Assembly: GCF_000024065.1 (NCBI RefSeq)
Contig: NC_013174.1
Coordinates: 1,984,001 to 2,048,000, forward strand
Direction: 5' to 3'
Source of the DNA: Jonesia denitrificans DSM 20603
GTDB taxonomy: Bacteria; Actinomycetota; Actinomycetes; Actinomycetales; Cellulomonadaceae
Length of the DNA stretch: 64,000 nt
Shown here: positions 9,078 through 18,350 of the stretch, piece by piece
Position numbering within the stretch: position 1 is the stretch's first letter
How the letters are laid out: every line of letters begins with the position of its first letter
Made by a program: the position numbers and the translations under genes
The notes under the pieces: model-generated
The model's database searches: none
Told to the model about the DNA's origin: nothing
The model's input: the letters and a program-made list of their open reading frames with translations, nothing else

Positions 9078-9845
9078 TCACCGGGTGTTTCCGTGAAGTT
9101 TGTTCACCGGTTTCGCTGTCAGCGTGACAGCAAGCGCAAAGCCAGCGACGAAGGTCCCCGGGGTGGTCGGCAGACTGGTGAGAGCGTGGCGCATGCTCGC
9201 CCCGGTGGTGATGACGTCGTCAACGAGGATGACTGTGGTGGCATTGCTGACCTGCGCGTGCGTACGACTTCTCAGAGTGACACCCCCACTGCCCGTATCC
9301 CAACGGTCGCGTGCGGTGAGGGTTTTTTGGGTGCTGATGCGGCGCGTTGTCAGTGCGTTGATGACGGTCGCGGGATGGTGGTGGGCAATGAGTGCGGTTG
9401 CGAGTGCATCGGCGATGACGGTGGCTGGGGTGAATCCTCGGGTGCGGGTTGCTGCTCGGCGTGAGGGGAGGGGAATGAGGAGTGTGGGTCTGGCGTGGTG
9501 GGGTGTGGTAGGCCAGGGCAGGTGTGGTGCCGCAGCCGCAGTGGCGTGGGTTAGTGCTTGGGTGAGGTCGCCGCGTCCGTGGTCTTTCCAGGCGGTGAAG
9601 ATGTGCCTAACAGGTCCGTCGTAGGGGCTGAGCGCCCAGACCGGGAGGATGGGTGGGTGATTGTCGATGCGGGCCAGGCGCGGGATATGGTGCTCGACGC
9701 GGGTTGGTGGTTGGTGAAGTGTACGGGTACAGATCGGGCAGAGTGAGGTGTCGAGGGCTCCGCATCCTGGGCAGTATTGGGGAATGAGGAGGCGACCTAA
9801 TTCAGCACCGATCCGGTGGGTGAGACGGCTGGTTTCTGTGGGCAC
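9078..9845 (-). CDS. ComF family phosphoribosyltransferase-like protein
   Basis: A 255-residue ComF-family protein. An N-terminal zinc ribbon uses Cys25, 28, 36 and 39 (YCPGCGALDTSLCPIC). The C-terminal type I phosphoribosyltransferase fold carries the PRPP loop VILVDDVITTGASM near residues 205-220. ComF proteins take part in DNA uptake in competent bacteria, but in most actinobacteria the substrate and role are unknown. Position between lpqB and hpf is the usual one. Base composition is strongly GC-rich like its neighbours. The start at 9845 has no strong ribosome site, and the product length fits the family. Confidence 0.88.
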   Translation of the reverse strand: MPTETSRLTHRIGAELGRLLIPQYCPGCGALDTSLCPICTRTLHQPPTRVEHHIPRLARIDNHPPILPVWALSPYDGPVRHIFTAWKDHGRGDLTQALTHATAAAAPHLPWPTTPHHARPTLLIPLPSRRAATRTRGFTPATVIADALATALIAHHHPATVINALTTRRISTQKTLTARDRWDTGSGGVTLRSRTHAQVSNATTVILVDDVITTGASMRHALTSLPTTPGTFVAGFALAVTLTAKPVNKLHGNTR

Positions 9846-9983
9846 ATGGTGAGTGTGCCAGGGGGGATTGGTGATGTGTGGGCGTGCACCGGAGAATGTG
9901 ACAGCCTGGTGTCCACCCGGTCAGATACTGCCGTGTGGACAACTGATGCGCGCGCTGGCACGCAGATGCGCGGCGACGGCTCG

Positions 9984-11738
9984 CTACCCTGGGAATGACG
10001 GGAGGTAAGCGTTGTCCACTACTGTTACCCACGATGTTCCTGTGGCGGCACGAGAGAGAACCACTCCGTCTTGTGTCCCAACGTAGATGGACCGTAGACC
10101 GCGCCCAGCCCCCAGTGACTGCGCGTCATCGACACTGGCAATGGATTCTGAGCCACCTCCTACTTGAACACTGACGACATTTTGATTGGTCGACTCTGTG
10201 GAGTCTGTCAGGACTGCCAGGGTTGACTCGTCAACCCATTCCATGAGTTCTGGTGACATGGTGGCGCCACCAACAGAAATGGGCTCAGCCACAGCTTGGG
10301 GCACGTTGTTTCCATCACGTGTGATGGCAGCCACCTCGATCACACGTCTGCCAGGAACAGCTGAAATCACAGCAAGGCGTGCACCATCATGGGAGATCCT
10401 CACCTCGGAGACGGTACGGCCGGAGAGCCATGGAACTGGCACGCGCACCGTGGTTCCATCAGTTCCTACAGCAAGGAGCTCACCGTCGTCTGGTTGGTTT
10501 TTCTCTCCACTCCACACCCAAGAAAATCGATCGATGCTGGGGGCGATGAGGTCATCACCTTGGGCGATGACCTGACCACGCCGCCCTTCGGGACGCAGCA
10601 CTCGTAAGGCTTGTTGACCGTCACGAATGACAATGGAGGTGGCATCTTCGTCGAGCGCGATCGCGGTCACGTTGAGCCCAGATACCTCAACTGCTGGGTC
10701 AAGTGGTTCAACTTCTCCCGAGGTGACCCGTGCCAGTTGAGAGCCAACGCGCACGATGGGTGATGTCGCCAAGGTTGGGTCACGCTGGAGTTCTGGGAGC
10801 TCCCCTACCTGTAGTTCAATCCCATTAGCTTGGATAAGGACGTTACGCACGCCGGGAAGTCGCGTCAGTGCGGCTCGCAGTTGCGTGGCTAGTAGTGCTC
10901 GTTCATCTGGCGATGCGTCCATGACGTGGGTGGACAGGTTAACCGTTGCGGTGCCGTTTTCCACGTTCACCGCGTCATAGACCAGACGGGTACCTTCCGG
11001 GACAGTCTGAGCGACCGCATCGGCGAGCCACGGAGACGGACCGGTCAACACTGCATTCACAACGTAAGTTTCGGTGCGTTGACGTGGGAACCACCGCACA
11101 TCAGGGATCAAGTACTGCTCATCAGGCGACACAAAATACACGCTCGTCGCCCGGTAAAACGAGCGGAAGTTGGGGGTTGAAATGTACAGATCATTGGGCA
11201 ACGAGGAGATTCGCCACTGCCCATCAGAACGTCGAACAAGCTCAAACGTCATCTGCGAGCGCGCCCCATTCAGCGACTCGGTGTATGCCCCCGCTGGGGT
11301 GAGTGACCCCTGTAACGCAACCGATGCATCGACAGTCACTGCTGTCACACCATCGAGCTCACTCGCGCTCAATGTGGCACCTTCGACCTCATCGCCTGCG
11401 TTTTCGCTGACGACTGCGTCGAGTTCCCCGTCAAACACGTTGACGGTGCCGCCTGGTTCCCACTGACCGGAGGCTGCTGCGGTCAAAAATGACTCAGCTG
11501 CTGACCAGTCTCCGGCCAGCCCTGCTGCTTGCGCCGTGAGGAAACCGTCAACAATGTCACGAGGGGACGCGTCAACGCTGGGGCCTGCCGCAGCGAAAAA
11601 TACTGGCCCGGGGTCCTGCAAAGAAATATCCGCCGAGTAGACAGGTGACGTGGTGGGAATGTTCGTGCACCCCGACATGACCGCCGCGCCGCACAGCGCA
11701 AGAACAAGCCCGACGTGACGTCTTGAATCACTCATCAT
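9984..11738 (-). CDS. lpqB: Lipoprotein LpqB, MtrAB accessory protein
   Basis: A lipoprotein of 583-584 residues, matching the size of mycobacterial LpqB. The signal peptide GLVLALCGAAVMSGC ends in a lipobox Cys at residue 24, so the protein is anchored outside the membrane. A GerMN-type region (VPEGTRLVYDAVNVENGTAT) and a C-terminal beta-propeller-like region follow. In Mycobacterium LpqB binds the MtrB sensor domain and tunes MtrA phosphorylation. Two adjacent ATGs (11738 and 11735) overlap the mtrB end by 11 or 8 bases, with AGAGGA upstream. A longer reading to 11816 would destroy the signal peptide. Confidence 0.92.
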   Translation of the reverse strand: MMSDSRRHVGLVLALCGAAVMSGCTNIPTTSPVYSADISLQDPGPVFFAAAGPSVDASPRDIVDGFLTAQAAGLAGDWSAAESFLTAAASGQWEPGGTVNVFDGELDAVVSENAGDEVEGATLSASELDGVTAVTVDASVALQGSLTPAGAYTESLNGARSQMTFELVRRSDGQWRISSLPNDLYISTPNFRSFYRATSVYFVSPDEQYLIPDVRWFPRQRTETYVVNAVLTGPSPWLADAVAQTVPEGTRLVYDAVNVENGTATVNLSTHVMDASPDERALLATQLRAALTRLPGVRNVLIQANGIELQVGELPELQRDPTLATSPIVRVGSQLARVTSGEVEPLDPAVEVSGLNVTAIALDEDATSIVIRDGQQALRVLRPEGRRGQVIAQGDDLIAPSIDRFSWVWSGEKNQPDDGELLAVGTDGTTVRVPVPWLSGRTVSEVRISHDGARLAVISAVPGRRVIEVAAITRDGNNVPQAVAEPISVGGATMSPELMEWVDESTLAVLTDSTESTNQNVVSVQVGGGSESIASVDDAQSLGAGRGLRSIYVGTQDGVVLSRAATGTSWVTVVDNAYLPSFPG

Positions 11739-13410
11739 CGCTGTCCTCTTTCGTGTCAAACCGGGGAACCGACGCCGGCCCGTGCTCATCGACAACAAGG
11801 ACAGGAGACGGTTCATGGGTACTGGACAAGTCTGGCTCCAACGGTAACGGGGAACTTGTCAACATAATGCCCGCGCGACGAGGGAGCGTTAGTCGGAACG
11901 AGGAACCAAACCCGTGCCTGCCCCACGCCTCGAGCCACCCGCCATGTAAACGAGCGTCTTCTTTGGCAATAGACAACCCCAGCCCCGTGCCACCTGTGGT
12001 GCGAGCGCGAGCTGGGTCGGCACGCCAGAACCGGTCAAACACACGCGACACTTCGGTGCGGTCCATGCCAATCCCTCGGTCAGCCACAACAACAGCGACC
12101 GCCTGACTATTACCTCGGGTCGTGATCGTCACTGGTCGACCCTCGGAGTGCTCAATGGCGTTCACGACTAAATTCCTGACAATTCGTTCGACCCGCCTCG
12201 AATCACAGTCCACACGCAGCGATTGCTCGCCCAGGTCTGCAGAAATCCATACGCCTTTCTTCTCCGCCAACGTCATCTCGTAGTCAACAACTTGAAGCAC
12301 AATGTCCCTGATATCGCGTGCTTCTGCTTCTAACAGGGCAGCACCAGCATCAAATCGTGAGATCTCCAACAAGTCCGCCAAAAGATCTTCAAACCGATCC
12401 AGTTGTGTGTGCAGAAGCTCTGTTGAACGCTTCGACACCGGATCAAACTCGTCACGTGACTGATACAGCATCTCCGCTGCCATGCGAACGGTCGTTAACG
12501 GGGTGCGCAATTCGTGGGACACATCGGACACAAACTGACGTTGCACCGCAGACAATTGTGCTAGCTGGTCAATTTGGTGTTGCAAAGACCCCGTCATTGC
12601 GTTGAACGACCGCGCCAAGGTGGCGACCTCGTCCTCCCCATGCACCATGAGACGCTCATTTAAGTTGCCATCTGCAATGCGTTCCGCAACCACAGACGCT
12701 TGCTTCACCGGGCGCACAATCTGACGCACCACTACAAACGTCAACGTACCCAGCACACCAATAAGAACAACACCGGCAAGAGCGATGATGTTTTGCAAAA
12801 ACGTCAGTGTTTCTTGTTCCGAGGCAAGGGAATACAAAAAATAGACATCAAACGCTCCAGCCAGTGGCACCTCAACAACTGAGCCCACCACAACACCCGG
12901 CTCCCCCGATTCCAGGCGCACAGACTGCCAATGCTGCTGTTGCGGTTCTTGGGCAACTGCTTGGCGCAGCGCATCAGAAATGATCCCCTCTGCGTCCGGG
13001 GCAGTCGACAAATCCAACACCCGCACAGAAGAGGTATTGGTCGCCGAACGCAAAAGAAACACTTCACGACCAGACGTTCCCCCGGACTGGAGAGCAGGCA
13101 ACAGATCATTGAGTGTTTGCTGCACCCCAGAACTGGACGACGCGGTTGACGAGTTCACAGTGGTTTGCGTTTGCGACAACGACCGCGCCGACTCCGACAA
13201 GATCTCCTCAACCCGGCGGTCCACCAAACCATCACGCATCGCCACGGACAAGTACACCGTGAGCAACGCCAGCGAAATCACTGAAATACTAATCGCTGTC
13301 GCAAGAAGTCGTAACTGGACAGACCTGCGAAAAGGCCGCCCAATGAGACGCACCACACGACGCACCTGGCGGCGACCACGCGTCCACCACCTGCGGAGCA
13401 ACACCGTCAT
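11728..13410 (-). CDS. mtrB: Sensor histidine kinase MtrB
   Basis: A 560-residue membrane kinase of the MtrAB system, which adjusts wall metabolism and division. Order: a basic N-terminus, TM1 about 34-57, an extracellular sensor about 60-205, TM2 about 208-229, HAMP to about 281, HisKA with the phospho-accepting His299 in SDVSHELRTPL, then HATPase with DRGIGM and GTGLGLSIAKE. The start ATG overlaps the mtrA stop by 4 bases (ATGA). The C-terminus is an acidic, proline-rich tail overlapping lpqB. The kinase, regulator and lipoprotein form one translationally coupled operon. Confidence 0.95.
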   Translation of the reverse strand: MTVLLRRWWTRGRRQVRRVVRLIGRPFRRSVQLRLLATAISISVISLALLTVYLSVAMRDGLVDRRVEEILSESARSLSQTQTTVNSSTASSSSGVQQTLNDLLPALQSGGTSGREVFLLRSATNTSSVRVLDLSTAPDAEGIISDALRQAVAQEPQQQHWQSVRLESGEPGVVVGSVVEVPLAGAFDVYFLYSLASEQETLTFLQNIIALAGVVLIGVLGTLTFVVVRQIVRPVKQASVVAERIADGNLNERLMVHGEDEVATLARSFNAMTGSLQHQIDQLAQLSAVQRQFVSDVSHELRTPLTTVRMAAEMLYQSRDEFDPVSKRSTELLHTQLDRFEDLLADLLEISRFDAGAALLEAEARDIRDIVLQVVDYEMTLAEKKGVWISADLGEQSLRVDCDSRRVERIVRNLVVNAIEHSEGRPVTITTRGNSQAVAVVVADRGIGMDRTEVSRVFDRFWRADPARARTTGGTGLGLSIAKEDARLHGGWLEAWGRHGFGSSFRLTLPRRAGIMLTSSPLPLEPDLSSTHEPSPVLVVDEHGPASVPRFDTKEDSDDE

Positions 13411-14090
13411 CCTTGACGGACGCCTGCCTTGTACCCCACACCACGCACCGTGAGAACAATTTCCGGGCTCTCCGGGTCATGCTCAATCTTTGACCGCAAC
13501 CGCTGCACATGCACATTGACAAGCCGGGTATCTGCAGCGTGACGGTACCCCCACACCTTCTCGAGCAACACCTCACGCGACAACACCTGCCACGGTTTAC
13601 GCGCCAAAGCGACCAGCAAGTCAAACTCCAGCGGTGTCAACGAAATAACCTGACCGTCACGCGTCACCTTGTGCCCTGTCACATCAATATCGAGATCACC
13701 GATGCGCAAAATTTCTGGCTCCGGCTCCTCCACCCTGCGCAGACGGGTGCGGATACGCGCCACAAGCTCTTTGGGTTTAAACGGCTTGGACACGTAGTCG
13801 TCTGCACCTGCTTCAAGCCCAGCCACCACATCGACTGTGTCAGATTTTGCCGTCAACATGATGATGGGAACCCCAGACTCACGGCGAATTTCCCGGCACA
13901 CGACAGTGCCATCCTTGCCCGGCAGCATGAGATCAAGTAGAACAAGATCAGGTTGGGTGTCATGGAACGTTTGCAACGCAGAGTCACCGTCGGCGCAAAA
14001 CTCCGCATCAAACCCCTCAGCTTTGAGGACGATTCCGATCATCTCGGACAAAGCAGTGTCGTCGTCTACCACAAGCACGCGATGTGTCAT
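13407..14090 (-). CDS. mtrA: Response regulator MtrA
   Basis: A 227-residue OmpR-class response regulator. The receiver has acidic VVDDD at residues 8-11, phospho-acceptor Asp53 (LLDLMLPGKDG) and the conserved Lys in DYVSKPFKPKEL. The winged-helix output domain ends with VWGYRHAADTRLVNVHVQRL and VRGVGYKAG. Length and sequence style are those of MtrA, which in actinobacteria controls wall-remodelling and division genes. I chose ATG 14090 because the receiver begins there (MTHRVLVVDDD); the upstream extension is not family-like. It is the first gene of mtrA-mtrB-lpqB, divergent from the membrane gene at 14297. Confidence 0.96.
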   Translation of the reverse strand: MTHRVLVVDDDTALSEMIGIVLKAEGFDAEFCADGDSALQTFHDTQPDLVLLDLMLPGKDGTVVCREIRRESGVPIIMLTAKSDTVDVVAGLEAGADDYVSKPFKPKELVARIRTRLRRVEEPEPEILRIGDLDIDVTGHKVTRDGQVISLTPLEFDLLVALARKPWQVLSREVLLEKVWGYRHAADTRLVNVHVQRLRSKIEHDPESPEIVLTVRGVGYKAGVRQG

Positions 14091-14296
14091 GCCGCTATCT
14101 TGCCACCTTTTCCCCATCCACATCGAGACCGCCACCACAATTGCCCCACAGCGTCAGGTCATCCACAAGACTGATGAAGCCCACCGAGCCCGACACGTAA
14201 GATGTGCCAGTACCACTGTGGACCACCGGTCCCTCCAGCACGTGCGTTCAGTACAGTGGGACAAGACGCTCACGCACAACACCAGCAGGAGTCACC

Positions 14297-15541
14297 ATGA
14301 CGGAACCCCAGGACACCACCCCAACACCACCATCCCCGGGGGAACCGCCACACAATCAATTTGCGCCCCCCGCACCATCGCAGGGGACTCCACCCCCGCC
14401 CAACGGGACAACACCGCCACCAGCACAACCTGCTGCACCACAGCCCCAGTACGGGCAATATGCGCCCCCCGGTGGCACCCAACCCCAATACGGGCAACCA
14501 GACAACAACCCCCAGCAGCCTCCGCTCCCTCAGTACGGACAAGCCGCCTACGGGCAGCAACCCATGCCGTACAACCAACTTCCCAGTGCACCCAGCTATG
14601 CACCCCGGCAAGGAATCATCCCACTGCGCCCTCTTGGCCTCGGCGGTATCTTCGACGGCGCGTTCCAAGCCGTCCGTCGTGCTCCTGGTGCGCTCCTGGG
14701 GCTCACACTCGTCATCGTCGCGGTGTTCTCCATTATCGGCGCTGCCATTGGTTACATCCTGACACCGTGGGTCAACCGCACGTTCTTCGGCGGTATTTCC
14801 ACTTTCGACGCCGGCACTGATCCCACCTTCGAAATGTTCAGCATGGGGCCAGGAAGCTTCTCCATCACCTACCTTGTTGCTATGGCAGCTGGCGTCTCTA
14901 CCTACATTGCCTCAGCCGCAATTATTGCTGCCATCGGACAACTCATCATCAACAAGCCTGCCCCCATCGGAGCGACCTGGGATCGAGTACGCGGCCGGTT
15001 CTGGGCCATCCTTGGAGTTGCTTTCGCGGTCGGTCTCATCATCATCCTGCCGTGGGTGCTCCTTGTCCTGGCAATCATCGCAGCCGAAAACACTGGCGTA
15101 GGATCCAACGCCTTTGGCGGCTTCCTGCTTGCAGCCAGCATCATTGGGCTACTCATCTGGACCATGTACGCCTCCATCCGCTGGCTGTATGCCCCCATGG
15201 CTCTCCTGCTTGAAGAACAATCCGTGACAGGCGCTATGCGCCGCTCGTGGGACCTGGTCAAAGGGTCGTGGTGGCGTACCTTCGGGATCTACCTTTTGGC
15301 GTCAGTAGTCGTCCAGTTCATCATCTCCACAGTCGGTGGGTTTGTGGAGCTCATTCGTGGGTTCACGCTCGGGTACGACTTTGACACTGACTTCCTCGCG
15401 CTCGGTTCCTATCTGGTCATTCAAATTGTTGTGAACACACTTGCTATTGCCTTCCTCTCCTCGGTCATGGCCATGATGTACATTGACACCCGGATTCGTA
15501 AGGAAGCCCTCGACGTTCAATTAGCACAGGCAATGCAGTGA
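14297..15541 (+). CDS. Proline-rich polytopic membrane protein
   Basis: A 414-residue protein. The first 110 residues are rich in Pro/Gln/Tyr, with three PQYGQ units and further YGQ copies. About six membrane spans follow (for example LGLTLVIVAVFSIIGAAIG and AILGVAFAVGLIIILPWVLL). It resembles the 'glycerophosphoryl diester phosphodiesterase membrane domain' proteins of actinobacteria, which lack the catalytic phosphodiesterase. The short motif MRRSWDLVKGSWWRTFGIYL is typical of that group. ATG 14297 has AGGAG 6 bases upstream. It begins a tight unit with DUF4129, DUF4350, MoxR and DUF58 genes (GTGA and ATGA overlaps). Function is unknown. Confidence 0.78.
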   Translation: MTEPQDTTPTPPSPGEPPHNQFAPPAPSQGTPPPPNGTTPPPAQPAAPQPQYGQYAPPGGTQPQYGQPDNNPQQPPLPQYGQAAYGQQPMPYNQLPSAPSYAPRQGIIPLRPLGLGGIFDGAFQAVRRAPGALLGLTLVIVAVFSIIGAAIGYILTPWVNRTFFGGISTFDAGTDPTFEMFSMGPGSFSITYLVAMAAGVSTYIASAAIIAAIGQLIINKPAPIGATWDRVRGRFWAILGVAFAVGLIIILPWVLLVLAIIAAENTGVGSNAFGGFLLAASIIGLLIWTMYASIRWLYAPMALLLEEQSVTGAMRRSWDLVKGSWWRTFGIYLLASVVVQFIISTVGGFVELIRGFTLGYDFDTDFLALGSYLVIQIVVNTLAIAFLSSVMAMMYIDTRIRKEALDVQLAQAMQ

Positions 15542-16179
15542 CTCCACTTGTCTATGAACCACCCCTGACCCCCGGCAGGGAGGACGCTCAACGCCTACTC
15601 GACGCTGAGCTTCGCAACCCCGAATACCAGCAAAGCGAAGGACTCATTGAGCGGATCATGCGGTGGATCACCGAATGGTTCGAATCCTTTTCTGCCAGTG
15701 ACGGGCAAACACGATGGTTCTTGATCATCATCGTTGCGCTGCTTGCCCTACTCATCGGTTACGCGATTTTCCGGATCACCCAACGTCGGCGCATCAGCCA
15801 CACCCACAGTTCCCAACTCGTCGGCCTTCTTGTTGACACGTCAGCCGAAGAATACGCACGTCTCGCCCAAGAAGCAGCGGCACACGGGCGCTGGCACGAC
15901 GCTGTACTCGCACGCTTTAGACAACTAGTGAAAACTGCTGAAGACAACGTCATCATCCACCCAGACACTTCTCGGACCGCCCACGAAGCAGCACAGGCAA
16001 TCGCCGCGCAACTGCCCAGCATCACAGACGCGCTCACGCACGCGGCAGACACCTTCGACACGATCGCTTACGGCGATATCACCCCTCACCGCAGCCACTA
16101 CGACGACGTCACACAGTCGCTCAATGCCTACACACAGGCCGCAGAAGAACGCCGTAAAGCACGGGTGAACGCATCATGA
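15538..16179 (+). CDS. DUF4129 domain protein
   Basis: A 213-residue membrane protein. One span lies at about residues 62-81 (WFLIIIVALLALLIGYAIF). A helical cytoplasmic DUF4129 domain follows (YARLAQEAAAHGRWHDAVLA, DTSRTAHEAAQAIAAQLP), which in larger family members sits at the end of transglutaminase-like proteins. The GTG start overlaps the previous stop (GTGA), and its own stop overlaps the next gene (ATGA), so it is coupled on both sides. It is probably a scaffold or partner of the MoxR/DUF58 system. No enzyme motif is visible. Confidence 0.8.
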   Translation: MTPLVYEPPLTPGREDAQRLLDAELRNPEYQQSEGLIERIMRWITEWFESFSASDGQTRWFLIIIVALLALLIGYAIFRITQRRRISHTHSSQLVGLLVDTSAEEYARLAQEAAAHGRWHDAVLARFRQLVKTAEDNVIIHPDTSRTAHEAAQAIAAQLPSITDALTHAADTFDTIAYGDITPHRSHYDDVTQSLNAYTQAAEERRKARVNAS

Positions 16180-17363
16180 GCAGCACATCGGTCATCACCG
16201 CTCGCGAAACATCCAATACCGCACTGAAACGACGTCTCAAATCCACGTTCCTCCCGCTTGGTGCCATCACTGTCCTCCTCGCCGCAATCTGGGCGATTAT
16301 GGCGTTGGTGCCTAACTTTTCTGGCGTGCCACTGGGCTACGACAACCCCTACCCGAAAGGAGCTCGAGCCCTCGCGCAAGTCCTCGGTGATGAAGGGGTG
16401 AACGTCACCGCAACAGACAACCTCACCGACACGCTCACCGCTACCAACAACAACACGGACACTACGATTTGGGTGACATCGTCAGAGTTCCTCACCTCCG
16501 AAGACGCCCGTGAACTGACCGAGACCGGGGCCCATCTGCTGTGGACCAACCCCACCCCAGACGTCCTCGACGCCCTGCCGATCAGCGTGTCGCACGCTGG
16601 GGGTTGGGCTACAGACGACTCCACTCCCCCTGACTGTGACCTGCCTGCCGCGACGTCCGCGGGATCGATCACCTCCGGGGGAACTTCCTTCAGTTTCCCG
16701 GGAACCGACGTCCCCCGCGGAACGAACGCCTGCTACGACTCCGGATTTGGTTACCACCTGATTGACGTCCTGGTCGACAATGGACCACGCATCACACTCC
16801 TTGACGACGGCTACCTGTGGTCCAATGAACGCATCACCGCCGACGGGCACGCCGCACTGGGCTTAACGCTCCTTGGCAGTAACCCGTCACTGGTGTGGTT
16901 CACCCCTGCAAGCCCGGAACCTCCCACATTGCTCGAAGACGGTGAACTCGCCACACCAATCCAGTTCACATTGGTCGCCACACTGCTCGCAATCGCAGCT
17001 GTCTTCGTGATTCTCGCTGCAATGCGACGGTTAGGGCCAGTTGTTTCTGAGCAGCTTCCTGTTGTTGTTCGCGCATCAGAAACCGTTCGAGGACGCGCCC
17101 GGCTTTACCGCCAAGCTCGAGCCTATGATCGGGCAAGTGAGCTTCTGTGCTCTGCAACCGCGCTTGCCTGCGCTCAGCGACTTGGCGTCTCCCCGCACGC
17201 GGAACGTGAAGCGCTGATCTCAGCGATCGTGCGGGTCACACACTACTCAGACACCGACATTTCCGCTCTCTTGTTTGGACCTGCACCACGCAGCGAACAA
17301 GAGCTTCTCCACCTTGCTGACCGCTTGGCAACCCTAGAAAGTGAGATCTCAGATGTCCGATAA
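16176..17363 (+). CDS. DUF4350 domain protein
   Basis: A 395-residue protein with membrane spans at about residues 25-45 and 265-290 enclosing an extracytoplasmic DUF4350 domain, a glutamine-amidotransferase-like fold without an obvious catalytic set. Typical pieces are YDNPYPKGARALAQVLGDEG and PTLLEDGELATPIQFTLVAT. A C-terminal cytoplasmic helical part follows. The start overlaps the DUF4129 stop by 4 bases. The end overlaps the moxR start by about 11 bases. The family is found next to MoxR and DUF58 genes in many actinobacteria. The role is unknown and probably concerns the envelope. Confidence 0.8.
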   Translation: MSSTSVITARETSNTALKRRLKSTFLPLGAITVLLAAIWAIMALVPNFSGVPLGYDNPYPKGARALAQVLGDEGVNVTATDNLTDTLTATNNNTDTTIWVTSSEFLTSEDARELTETGAHLLWTNPTPDVLDALPISVSHAGGWATDDSTPPDCDLPAATSAGSITSGGTSFSFPGTDVPRGTNACYDSGFGYHLIDVLVDNGPRITLLDDGYLWSNERITADGHAALGLTLLGSNPSLVWFTPASPEPPTLLEDGELATPIQFTLVATLLAIAAVFVILAAMRRLGPVVSEQLPVVVRASETVRGRARLYRQARAYDRASELLCSATALACAQRLGVSPHAEREALISAIVRVTHYSDTDISALLFGPAPRSEQELLHLADRLATLESEISDVR

Positions 17364-18336
17364 CGTGCAGACCGTTCCGGCTCCTGCTGACAGTGCGCGT
17401 GCCGCACTTGATCGGGTACGACAGGAGGTTGCGAAAGCTGTCGTTGGTCAAGACTCAGCCGTGTCCACCCTCATTATCGGGTTACTCTGTGACGGGCATG
17501 TCCTGCTCGAGGGTGTCCCCGGGGTTGCAAAGACGCTGCTTGTACGGTCCCTCTCTCACGCACTCGATGTGGATACCAAGCGAGTCCAGTTCACCCCTGA
17601 CCTCATGCCGTCTGACATCACAGGCTCGCTCGTCTATTCAGCAAAGACAGAAGAGTTCACTTTCAAACATGGCCCAGTGTTTACGAACCTTCTTCTCGCT
17701 GACGAAATCAACAGGACTCCACCAAAGACCCAGTCCTCGTTGCTGGAAGCCATGGAAGAACGGCAGGTATCTGTTGACGGCACTCCGCAAATGCTCCCGT
17801 CACCGTTTATGGTCATTGCCACCCAAAACCCGATCGAGCACGCCGGAACTTACACACTGCCTGAAGCGCAACTGGACCGGTTCCTCCTCAAAGCGGTCCT
17901 TCCGCTTCCAGAACGCGACAACGAAATTGACGTCGTGTCACGTCACGCTGCCGGATTCCGCCCCCGTGACTTAACCGCAGCGGGCTTGCGCAAAGTGGCC
18001 AGCGCCGACGACCTCATCACAGCACGAGCGGCTGTTGCACAGGTGACAGTTGCACCAGAGATCGTGGGGTACATTGTCGATATTTGCCGTGCCACCCGCA
18101 TGTCTCCCTCGATATCTGTGGGAGTGTCCCCTCGTGGTGCCACCGCTTTGCTCGCCACCTCACGTGCGTGGGCGTGGTTATCTGGACGTGACTTTGTCAC
18201 ACCAGACGACGTCAAAGCGCTGGCGCCATCCACCCTGTCGCACCGGTTGTCATTGCGACCAGAAGCAGAAATTGAAGGGGTGAGTGTTGACTCGGTCATG
18301 CACACCATTTTGAGTTCTGTTCCCGTCCCCCGGTGA
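17353..18336 (+). CDS. MoxR family AAA+ ATPase
   Basis: A 327-residue MoxR-type AAA+ ATPase, a chaperone class that remodels or activates von Willebrand-domain partners. Walker A is GVPGVAKTLL, Walker B LLLADEINRTPPKTQSSLLE, followed by sensor-1 VIATQNPIEHAGTYTLPEAQ. The helical lid ends the protein. The ATG at 17353 (MSDNVQ) is preferred to the GTG at 17341; both overlap the preceding gene. It precedes the DUF58 gene by 14 bases, the standard MoxR-DUF58 pair, so DUF58 is the likely client. Confidence 0.92.
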   Translation: MSDNVQTVPAPADSARAALDRVRQEVAKAVVGQDSAVSTLIIGLLCDGHVLLEGVPGVAKTLLVRSLSHALDVDTKRVQFTPDLMPSDITGSLVYSAKTEEFTFKHGPVFTNLLLADEINRTPPKTQSSLLEAMEERQVSVDGTPQMLPSPFMVIATQNPIEHAGTYTLPEAQLDRFLLKAVLPLPERDNEIDVVSRHAAGFRPRDLTAAGLRKVASADDLITARAAVAQVTVAPEIVGYIVDICRATRMSPSISVGVSPRGATALLATSRAWAWLSGRDFVTPDDVKALAPSTLSHRLSLRPEAEIEGVSVDSVMHTILSSVPVPR

Positions 18337-18350
18337 GGTGAGGTCGACTC

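Noticed and set aside
13837-14820. 327-codon plus-strand frame across the mtrA promoter region
   Set aside because: It overlaps mtrA antisense and the membrane protein gene in another frame, and the translation is Thr/Arg/His-rich without domains.
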